From NCBI GenBank assembly GCA_022760435.1, contig JALEFY010000001.1, positions 1 to 64,000 on the forward strand: a stretch of 64,000 bases of DNA. Direction: 5' to 3'. Each line of letters opens with the position of its first letter. Within the stretch, counting starts at the first letter, position 1. The notes below the pieces were generated by a model. It did no database searches and was not told the DNA's origin. It worked only from the letters and a program-made list of their open reading frames with translations. Shown piece after piece: positions 43,193 through 51,000 of this stretch. The translations under genes were made by a program, and so were the position numbers. Origin of the DNA: Neomegalonema sp. Its GTDB lineage: Bacteria; Pseudomonadota; Alphaproteobacteria; Rhodobacterales; Rhodobacteraceae.

Positions 43193-44101
43193 TCAACCGC
43201 GACTGACACCGATCATCACCGAGCCACGCAAGCCTGTTTGAGCGGTGCCGGTGATGCTCATTGTCTGGGCCGCCAACTGACGCTGCGTATTGTCAGCGAA
43301 GATGTTGTCCCGTGAGAGCGGTGAGCGCGCATAATTGGCGATACTGGCTGAATAGGCCGGTACGCCCTCATAGATCGCATGGTTCGTGGCATCGGGCATC
43401 GCGATCTGGGAGGTCAGGATGCGGCTGCGGTAATCGGTAGCGCTATCAAGGCTCGGATAGACCTCGAAATGCATATGCGGATAGCGCCCCGCGTAGCATC
43501 CGGGATAAATGGTGCGGAACCGGACCTCCCCCTTGCTATCGGCGACGCCGACTGCGCGCAGGAAGTTTTGTTGTGGCAGGTCGTAGAGCGAGTACGCGCC
43601 AGCATTTGTGCAGTGCCACAGATAGATCACGTGCCCCTGCAAGGGCGCGCAGGCATTGTCGACATCGACCAGGGTCAGCGTGACGTCAAGGTCCACACCC
43701 TCTGCCTGCCCGCTCAAGTCGCCAAAGCTTGTCCGCATGTCCTGGCGCAGGATGCCGCTTTGCCGCAGGACATTGGCCAGCGTTCCGTGGGCGTTATTGG
43801 ATCCGTCAGCGGGATAGGGGCCGGCGGTTTCCTGCGGATGCAAGACGCATTCGGCGCCCGATGCGTCAGTTGCGATCTTGTCGGGCTGGGAGCCGAAGCC
43901 CATCGGGTTCGGACCGCAAGACGCGATCAAACCGGTTGTCCCGACCCCAGCCAGAAAGCGCAAGGCGCGCCGCCTACTGAGCATCATTGCCAGATCGTGC
44001 GGTAAGCCAAGATCATGCGCTTCCTGATCATGCGCGTCCTGATCATGCGCGTCCTGATGGGGCTCGGTATGGCTTGCTGCGGCGGTGATGATCGGTTTCA
44101 T
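43193..44101 (-). CDS. Exported intradiol dioxygenase-like lipoprotein (protocatechuate dioxygenase fold)
   Basis: A 302-residue protein. Residues 1-40 are His-rich with three near-perfect DAHDQ units. SRRRALRFLAG (42-52) resembles a Tat motif and LIASC (58-62) a lipobox, so it may be a Tat-exported lipoprotein. The intradiol dioxygenase core follows: HPQETAGPYP, Tyr170 in NAGAYS, Tyr203 in YPGCYAGR and His209/His211 in PHMHFEVY. These match the Fe(III) ligand set Tyr-Tyr-His-His. Catechol cleavage is likely chemically, but exported members of this family have unclear substrates. The ATG at 44101 follows AGAGGAG. It converges with the acyl-CoA dehydrogenase gene; the stop codons abut. Confidence 0.87.
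   Translation of the reverse strand: MKPIITAAASHTEPHQDAHDQDAHDQEAHDLGLPHDLAMMLSRRRALRFLAGVGTTGLIASCGPNPMGFGSQPDKIATDASGAECVLHPQETAGPYPADGSNNAHGTLANVLRQSGILRQDMRTSFGDLSGQAEGVDLDVTLTLVDVDNACAPLQGHVIYLWHCTNAGAYSLYDLPQQNFLRAVGVADSKGEVRFRTIYPGCYAGRYPHMHFEVYPSLDSATDYRSRILTSQIAMPDATNHAIYEGVPAYSASIANYARSPLSRDNIFADNTQRQLAAQTMSITGTAQTGLRGSVMIGVSRG
44012..44056. repeat. Three tandem 15-bp repeats encoding the His-rich N-terminus
   Basis: Three copies of GATCATGCGCGTCCT (the first differs by one base) run back to back and encode DAHDQ-like pentapeptides on the minus strand within the dioxygenase-like gene. Confidence 0.9.
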
Positions 44102-44169
44102 CGGCGGCTCCTCTTGCTGCTGGAGACAGGAAAACGCGCCACCCCGCGCTTTCCGTTCCTGCAAGACCG

Positions 44170-44895
44170 TTATTCCCCTTGCGCAGCGCTTTTCGCGAGC
44201 AAGGCCGCCTCGCCATCGACGAGGCTTTTTTCCAGCTCGGCCAGGGCCTGCTGGCCGGTCAGACCTGGTGCGATCGCTGGCAAGAACCGCAAGGTGATGG
44301 TGCCCGCGCGTTTGCGGCTCATATCCTTGTTGAGAAACAATCCGGCGTCATGAACGATCGGGGTCAGGGGAAGGCCCAACTCGCGATAAAGGAGCGCCGC
44401 TCCGCGCTGCAAGGGCGCGATCTGGCCCAATGCTCTGCGCGTACCGCTGGGGAAAATGAGCACTGGGCGCCCTTGCGCCGCCGCTTCTTGCGCCTCGGCG
44501 CGCATCTTGCGCAAGGCAGAGGCGCCTTCTTCGCGGGCGATGAAGATCATGGGTGAGCGGCGCAGATACCAGCCAAAAGCAGGGATCTTGCCCAGACTGG
44601 CCTTGGCGATGATGCAGATGTCGGGTTGCTCCACGGTCAGCGCCACCGTCTCCCACAAGGTCTGATGCGAGGCCGCGAGCAGTGTCGGCGTCTGCGGCCT
44701 CTCTCCCTCCACCCGGTAGTCGATCCCGCCAATGACCTTGATGAGAGTGAGCACACCGCGCCCCCAGTGCCGCGAGAGGGCTCGCACCAGGTGAGCCGGG
44801 TCGCGCGCGAGCGAAAGTGCCGGGATCAGCGCCGCGAAAGGAAGGCTCCACAAGACCAGCAGCACGGCGAAGGTGCCATTGCGCAGCGCGCTCAC
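44170..44895 (-). CDS. 1-acyl-sn-glycerol-3-phosphate acyltransferase (PlsC family)
   Basis: A 241-residue membrane acyltransferase. Block I is SHQTLWET, an HX4E form of the HX4D motif, as seen in many alphaproteobacterial PlsC proteins. Later blocks are GWYLRRSPMIFIAREEG and VLIFPSGTRRALG. An N-terminal hydrophobic segment (FAVLLVLWSLPFAALIPAL) anchors it. It acylates lysophosphatidate or another lysophospholipid. The GTG start overlaps the TGA of the upstream TetR gene (GTGA), so the two are coupled and the regulator probably controls this gene. Confidence 0.9.
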   Translation of the reverse strand: MSALRNGTFAVLLVLWSLPFAALIPALSLARDPAHLVRALSRHWGRGVLTLIKVIGGIDYRVEGERPQTPTLLAASHQTLWETVALTVEQPDICIIAKASLGKIPAFGWYLRRSPMIFIAREEGASALRKMRAEAQEAAAQGRPVLIFPSGTRRALGQIAPLQRGAALLYRELGLPLTPIVHDAGLFLNKDMSRKRAGTITLRFLPAIAPGLTGQQALAELEKSLVDGEAALLAKSAAQGE

Positions 44896-45506
44896 GCCCG
44901 CGCCCTCAACCCGGCGAGGAAGGTGGTCACCAGATACTCGGCCAGCTCTTCGACACTGGTTTCGGAGATCCGCCCGATATGCCCGGCAAGTGCCAGTGCA
45001 CACAAGCCTTGCAGCGCTGCCCATAGCGCTCGGGCGGCCTTCCCGGCCTCCCTTTGTGGATCAGCGGTATGAGACAGCAGCGCTGAGAGTTCCGTTTCGA
45101 GCAGCCCGAACAGCGCGGTTTGCCGCGCGCGGTACCAGTCGGGAGGATCGCCCTCTGCCTCCCGCTCGAAAATCGCGGCCCAGTTTCTCGGGCGCGAAAA
45201 GGAGAACCTGACATAGGTTTCCGCCAGGGTGAGAATGCGCCGACGCGGATCATCTGTGGCATGCGACAGGGCGCGCTCGACCGCATCATGCAGGTCCGAG
45301 AGCTCTTCGGCATTGGCTTGGAGTGTGATCGCATCCAGGGTCGGGCAGACGGTGTAAATGGTGCCAACCGCCCAGTTCAGCCGAGCCGCCAGCGCCCGCG
45401 CGGTCAAGGCGCTCAACCCGCCTTGCGCGATCATGTCCCGCGCTGCGGTCACGAGCTGCTGGCGCATCTGTTCTGTTGTGGCTTCGCTGCGCTTGGCGCG
45501 TGGCAT
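44892..45506 (-). CDS. TetR-family transcriptional regulator
   Basis: A 204-residue regulator. The N-terminal helix-turn-helix spans about residues 12-58, with LVTAARDMIAQGGLSALTARALA and a WAVGTIYTVCP recognition-helix region. The C-terminal domain is a typical TetR ligand-binding helical bundle with a WAALQGLCALALAG segment. It is co-transcribed with a PlsC gene and divergent from a second PlsC and an LplT-like transporter. A good promoter with two palindromes lies upstream, so it probably autoregulates and may sense an acyl-lipid or lysolipid ligand (inference from context). Confidence 0.9.
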   Translation of the reverse strand: MPRAKRSEATTEQMRQQLVTAARDMIAQGGLSALTARALAARLNWAVGTIYTVCPTLDAITLQANAEELSDLHDAVERALSHATDDPRRRILTLAETYVRFSFSRPRNWAAIFEREAEGDPPDWYRARQTALFGLLETELSALLSHTADPQREAGKAARALWAALQGLCALALAGHIGRISETSVEELAEYLVTTFLAGLRARA

Positions 45507-45537
45507 GCGGTCTCCTCTGGTCGCGCGGGCTGTACAG

Positions 45538-45552
45538 GCTTGACGCTCAAGC
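45538..45552. promoter_or_regulatory. Palindromic operator candidate downstream of the TetR -10 box
   Basis: A perfect inverted repeat GCTTGA-CGC-TCAAGC lies between the -10 box and about +10 of the predicted TetR promoter. This is a typical place for autorepression by a TetR protein. Confidence 0.5.
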
Positions 45553-45553
45553 G

Positions 45554-45583
45554 ATAGTACATATTTTGAACGGCGTTCGTCAA
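45554..45583 (-). promoter_or_regulatory. Predicted TetR promoter with internal GAACG-G-CGTTC palindrome
   Basis: On the minus strand TTGACG (plus 45578-45583) and TACTAT (plus 45554-45559) are 18 bases apart, next to the TetR gene at 45506. The spacer contains a second palindrome, GAACG-G-CGTTC (plus 45568-45578). Together with the 45538-45552 repeat this gives two candidate operator half-site pairs around one promoter. Confidence 0.5.
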
Positions 45584-45659
45584 TCGACAGCCTTCATTAA
45601 CCGGTTTGTCGGCACACTGGATCATGTATCGTGTTCCCGTCGAAGAGTGAGGGCTGAAG

Positions 45660-46490
45660 ATGGCCATGTTCCGCAGTACAGTGCTCAATATATGCTTCAT
45701 CCTGTGGACGTTGGTCCTGTCCTCAAGCGCGCTGATCGCCGCGCAATTTGGCGGACCGCAGACAGTACGCTGGTTCCTGCGCCGCTGGGCTCTGGGCGGG
45801 CAATGGCTCACCCGCAATATCCTCGGCGCGACGATCGAGATCCGCGGGCTCGAGCAATTCCGGGATGGCGCGCGCCCGGCGCTGATCGTCTCCAAACACC
45901 AGAGCGAGCTTGATGTGTTCATCCCGCTCGCGCTTTATCCGGATCTGGGTGCCATCGCCATGCTGGAGCTCGAGCGCTATCCGCTGATCGGGCCGATCAT
46001 CCGCAAGCTCGGCTATATCCTGGTTTCGGTCGAGGGCGCGCAGTCCAACCAATTGCGCCAGGTGGTCGAAGGCGCGCGGCGCGTGCATGCCGAGGGTCGT
46101 CCGATCCTGATCTACCCAGAAGGCGAGCTGATGCGCGTCGGCTCCCGCCAGCGCTACAAATCCGGCGTTTATCACATCTATGAGGCACTGGGCTGCGAGG
46201 CGACGCCGGTCGCGCTCTCCTGCGGGCTGGTCTGGCCCAAACGCAACTGGGTGAAGCACCCGAACCGGACCTGCGTGATCGAGTTCATGGCGCCCATCCC
46301 GGCCGGTCTTGATCGCGCGCGTTTCATGCAGGAAATCGAGACCCGGATCGAAACCCGCAGCATGGAGTTGATCGAAGAGCATGGCGATCCGGACACGATC
46401 GCGCTCGCCCGCGAACGCCATCGCCTTGGCCTGACCAATGAGGACGAGGTCACGGTGAGTGACCTGAAACGAGAGGTTGCCAATGCCTGA
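45660..46490 (+). CDS. Lysophospholipid acyltransferase (PlsC family), second paralog
   Basis: A 276-residue PlsC. The HX4D motif is KHQSELDVF, with canonical His and Asp, unlike the other paralog. ILIYPEGELMRVGSRQRYKSG forms block III. An N-terminal membrane segment (FILWTLVLSSSALIAAQ) precedes it. It transfers an acyl chain to a lysophospholipid or lysophosphatidate. It overlaps the next gene (LplT-like transporter) by eight bases, a strong sign of coupled function. It is divergent from the TetR-PlsC pair. Confidence 0.9.
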   Translation: MAMFRSTVLNICFILWTLVLSSSALIAAQFGGPQTVRWFLRRWALGGQWLTRNILGATIEIRGLEQFRDGARPALIVSKHQSELDVFIPLALYPDLGAIAMLELERYPLIGPIIRKLGYILVSVEGAQSNQLRQVVEGARRVHAEGRPILIYPEGELMRVGSRQRYKSGVYHIYEALGCEATPVALSCGLVWPKRNWVKHPNRTCVIEFMAPIPAGLDRARFMQEIETRIETRSMELIEEHGDPDTIALARERHRLGLTNEDEVTVSDLKREVANA

Positions 46491-47823
46491 AGCTCCGGAA
46501 GTCGGCCCAGGTCACCTGCTGCTCTCGCGCCGGTTCCTGCCGCTGTTTCTGGTGCAGGCCCTTGGCGCGTTCAACGACAACGTGTTCAAGAACGCCTTTG
46601 TCGCGCTGATGGCTTACCGTCTGGCGGCCGAGCTTCAGGCGCAGATCGGTGTTGATCTGAAGACCTTCGCCGCGATCACCGGAGGGCTGTTCATCCTGCC
46701 CTTCGCGTTGTTCTCCCCCTTTGCCGGGCAGATCTCGGACCGGGTCGACAAGGCGATCATGATGCGCTTTGTGAAGTTCTCCGAGATCGTGCTGATGATC
46801 GGGGCGGCGGTTGCCTATCACGTGCAGGCGGTGATGCCGCTCTTGATTTTGCTGTTCCTGATGGGCGCCCAATCGGCCTTCTTTGCGCCGATCAAATACG
46901 GCGCGCTCCCGTTCTACCTGCGCCGCGATGAGCTGGTCAGCGGCAATGGGCTGATCCAGGCTGCAACCTTCTTCGCGATCCTGCTTGGCACGATCATCGG
47001 CACCAATCTGATCCTGAGCGAGGCGGGGATCCTGTGGGTCTCGATAGCGGTGATCCTGATCGCGATCATCGGTTTTGTCGCCAGCCTGTTTGCCCCGAGC
47101 GTACCGCCGAGCGGGCAAGCGGGAACGATCGATTGGCTGCTGATCCCGGCGATGGTCAAGGTCTGGCGGCGCACCCGCGCGGTGCCGCGCGCCTATCTGG
47201 CGATCTGGGCGATTGCCTGGTTCTGGTTCGCCGGCTCGACATTCGTCATTCCTCTCTCAGATTTTGCCAAGAACACCGTGCATGGCGATGAGACCGTGCT
47301 CACCCTGCTGCTCGCCGGGTTTTCGATCGGGGTGGCGATTGGGGCAATGCTCAGCTCGCTGGTCTATCGCGGGCAGATCCGCATCGGCCCGGCGCCCTGG
47401 GGGGCCATCGCGATGGCGCTCTTTACCACTGATCTATGGTTCGCGGTGCAGGACTTCCCACATGCCGAGACCGGGTTCTGGAGCTGGACCAGCTTTGCCA
47501 CAATGCTGCCCGGCCTGCGGGTCGTGTTTGATTTCGTGGCGCTGGCGGCGGCTGGCGGCTTTTATCTGACCCCTCTCAACGCGGTCTATCAGGACGCCGC
47601 CCCCGAGGCCGAGCGCGGGCGGGTCGTCGCTTGCTCGAACATGATCGACGCGTTGCTGATGTCGTTTTCGGCGGTATTCGTGATTGCGCTTGGCGCGGCC
47701 GGGTTCAGCCTGCCCGATATCCTGCTGATCGCGGCTTTGACCGGCTTGCCGGTCGCGCTCTTGCTCGCCTGGATTGATGGCACCGGATTTCTGGGGCGGA
47801 CCATGCGCAAGATCGTGCCGTAG
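46483..47823 (+). CDS. MFS transporter, LplT (lysophospholipid transporter)-like
   Basis: A 446-residue major facilitator with about 12 hydrophobic segments. The N-terminal motif LGAFNDNVFKNAFVALMAY is the signature of the LplT/Aas-type family, which flips lysophospholipids inward for reacylation. FAGQISDRVDKAIMMR is the MFS loop 2-3 motif. In Escherichia LplT partners with the Aas acyltransferase/acyl-ACP synthetase. Here the adjacent PlsC replaces that acyltransferase and no acyl-ACP synthetase domain is attached. The ATG at 46483 overlaps the plsC stop. Confidence 0.9.
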   Translation: MPEAPEVGPGHLLLSRRFLPLFLVQALGAFNDNVFKNAFVALMAYRLAAELQAQIGVDLKTFAAITGGLFILPFALFSPFAGQISDRVDKAIMMRFVKFSEIVLMIGAAVAYHVQAVMPLLILLFLMGAQSAFFAPIKYGALPFYLRRDELVSGNGLIQAATFFAILLGTIIGTNLILSEAGILWVSIAVILIAIIGFVASLFAPSVPPSGQAGTIDWLLIPAMVKVWRRTRAVPRAYLAIWAIAWFWFAGSTFVIPLSDFAKNTVHGDETVLTLLLAGFSIGVAIGAMLSSLVYRGQIRIGPAPWGAIAMALFTTDLWFAVQDFPHAETGFWSWTSFATMLPGLRVVFDFVALAAAGGFYLTPLNAVYQDAAPEAERGRVVACSNMIDALLMSFSAVFVIALGAAGFSLPDILLIAALTGLPVALLLAWIDGTGFLGRTMRKIVP

Positions 47824-47894
47824 GGTCGCGCGCAGGCGTAAAGGATATCGGTTAAAGTAAACGTCTCGAGAACTCAGTGAATGCGCGCTCGTTT

Positions 47895-47938
47895 AGATTA
47901 AATCTCGCGCTTTATCAGTATTTTAACGATTAAAATAC
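47895..47938. promoter_or_regulatory. Two AT-rich palindromes upstream of the giant RTX gene
   Basis: AGATT-A-AATCT (47895-47905) and the perfect 21-bp GTATTTTAA-CGA-TTAAAATAC (47918-47938) lie in the 189-bp gap between the MFS gene and the RTX gene, 75-120 bases before its start. They are much more AT-rich than the surroundings and are candidate operator sites. Confidence 0.5.
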
Positions 47939-48012
47939 CGCTCACCCCTTTGAGGTTGTTCTTGCTTTGGCTCAAGGTGCCGCAATCCTTGCGCTTAGAA
48001 GAGAGCACCCCA

Positions 48013-51000
48013 ATGGCAAGAACTGCTGTATTCGTTGTCTCCGGGCAATCGCTTGTTGATGACTGGTTCAAGACCCCCGGCACCGGGGGCCGTGAAAACG
48101 ACGCGCTGAACGCCTTTCGCAGCGAATTGCTGGATGCGACGAGCGGCCAGTACCTGATCAATGGCGAGCTCTACGACAGCATCGAGTTCATTGATGCGGC
48201 CTCCGGTGGCAAGCCTCTGCTGACCATCTCGAGCAACACGGATGCCGCCGGGCAGCCGCCGTTCTATAACGAGCTCGGCACAACCACCGATGCGGGCTTT
48301 CAGGCCAATGACGGTGCGCAACTCATCGACTCTCTTACCCGGATCGAGAACGGGCTCGCCAGCCTCAACGCCGCCGCGCAGCCAGGTGACAGCGTCGAGG
48401 TCCTCGGGGTGATCTGGGCGCAGGGTGAAGCGGATACGAATGCCGATGATGCGATCCCGGCTGACTATCCGAGCGCAGGCGATGCCAAGGATTTCGACGA
48501 CCTCTATGCCGAAGGCCTCCAGTATGTGCTCGAGCGTCTGGCCGATACCGCCGGGACCTCGAATGTCTACATCCAGCATCTGGGTCGGCGGACCTTCTAC
48601 AATGACAATACCGCCGGGGGCGATCCGATCCGGCAGATCCAGCTCGACCTCGATGAGGCGGACGCCAATGGGCTGAACATCGCGGTTGCGACCTCGAATT
48701 ACGATCTCGAGCTTCAGGACAGCACCCATACCACTGCTGCCGCGTACGAGATTGCCGCAAAGCGCATGGCGCGCTTTATCGACACGGGCGAGGATGGCCC
48801 GCGCGCGACGGATGTTTCGATCTCCGGCGCGGTGGTCACGGTCACGCTCGATATCAACACGTCGAACCTGGTGATCGGCGCGGATGCGCTCAGCCAGTTC
48901 TACGCACAAGACGATGTGCTGCGCGCCGAGCACGCCGCGAGCGGCTCCTCCCTGCGCATTGACGAGGTGACGGTTGCGGCGACCGGCATCACCACCTTCG
49001 GCAATCAGCTCATCATCACCTTTGAGCGGGCGCTGGAGGGTGAAGTGACCGTGAGCTTCGCCTCGCTCGGTGCCTTGCAGCAAGGGGTGGATACCGACCC
49101 GATCTATTTCAACTCCGCGCTTGAGCAGCCGCTGTTCTACTTCTCCGAGACGATCACCGTGCCGCCGACCGCCAATGTGGCGCCGGAAGTGGCGCAGGAG
49201 ATTGACCCGCAAGTGGTGCAGATCGACGCCGCCTTCAGCTTCACCCCGCCGGCCGGTACCTTCACTGATGCCAATGGCGATGCGCTGAGCCTCACCGCCT
49301 TCACCGCTGCGGGCGATCCGCTGCCGAGCTGGCTGAGCTTTGACGGCACCAGCTTCAGCGGCACGCCGACCGCGACCGATGCGGGCGCGCTCGAGGTGGC
49401 TCTGGTTGCCAGCGACCCGATCGGGGCCAGCGCCACCGAGTTCTTTACCATTGATGTGAACTTGCCGCCGGTGCTGACCAACCCGGTTGCGGCGCAAAGC
49501 GCGGAAGGGTTGATCCCGTTCAGCCTCACCCTGCCCGGCGATGTGTTTACCGATGCCGATGGCGTGAGCCTGACTGCGCAGCTCGTGGGCGGCGGCGCGC
49601 TGCCCGCCTGGCTCAGCTTTGACGGCACCAGCTTCACCGGCACGCCGGGCGCGGGCGATGTTGCCGCGCTTCAGATCGAGCTGATCGCCGATGATGGCCG
49701 GGGCGGGCTCGCCACCACATCCTTCGCGCTGATGGTCGGCGAAGCGAACCAGGCTCCGCTGTTGGTCAGCCCGCTCGCCGATGTCGCGCTCGAGCGTGAG
49801 AAGCCGGCAATCTTCAGCTTCGATGCCGGCGCTTTTGTCGATGTCGATGGCACCATCACCGGCTTCACCGCGACGCTGGCCGACGGCTCGCCGCTGCCGA
49901 GCTGGCTCGGGTTCAACGGCGCGGCGCGCACCTTCTTCTCGACCCCGCCGCTTTCTGCCCCCGGGAGCCTTGATATCGCGGTGACCGCCACCGATGATGA
50001 CGGCGCCCAGACCACCGATATCTTCACCATCACCTTCTCGGGCGGCAACTCGGCGCCGGTCGTCGCCAATCCGATCCCGGACATCACCGGCACTGAAGGC
50101 GCGGCGTTCAGCTACACGCTGCCGAGCAATGTGTTCTTCGACGCCGAGTTCGATCCGCTCGATATCGACGTGACCATCCCGGCCGGGCTGAGCTGGCTGG
50201 GCTATAACGAGAGCCTCGGCCTCTTTTTCGGCACGCCGCCGGAAGGGACGGCAGGCGAGTACTCGATCACCGTCACCGCGACCGATGATGATGGCGCATT
50301 CGTCACCGACACCTTCCTGCTGACCATCGAGATCGACAACGCCGCTCCGTTCGTGAGCGAGCTGCCGACCGCGCAGCAGACCAGCGAAGGCATCGCCTTC
50401 AGCTATGTGCTGCCCGCGGCAACCTTCACCGATCCCGATGGCGACGCGCTCACCTTGACGGCGACCCTGGCGGATGGCTCGCCGCTGCCGAGCTGGATGG
50501 CCTTCGCGGGCGGCGCGCTGTTCGGCACCCCGGGTGCGGATGACGAGGGCGTCTATTCGATCCAGATCACCGCGACCGATCCGTTCGGTCTTTCGGCGCA
50601 GACCACGGTGGCGCTGACGGTTCTGGGCAGCAATGACGCTCCGGTGATCGGGACCGGTGTTGATGACGCGTCGGTCAATGTCGGCAATGCCTTCACCATC
50701 GACATCCCGGCAGGCGCCTTTACCGACCCGAATGGCGATGTGCTGAGCTACGGCGTCACCTTGCTCAATGGCGATCCGCTGCCAAGCTGGATCAGCCTGC
50801 TCGGCAGCCAGATCTTCGGCACCGCGCAAGCGGTCGATGGCGGCTTGCTGGAGCTGCTGGTCACCGCCAGCGATCCCGAGGGCCTGATTGCGACCGACAG
50901 CTTCATCCTCTCGATCCTGGGCGGCGACCCGGAATTGCTGGTGGCGCTGCTCGATCAGACCGCAACTCCGGGGACGGCCTTTGGCTATACTGTTCCCGCT

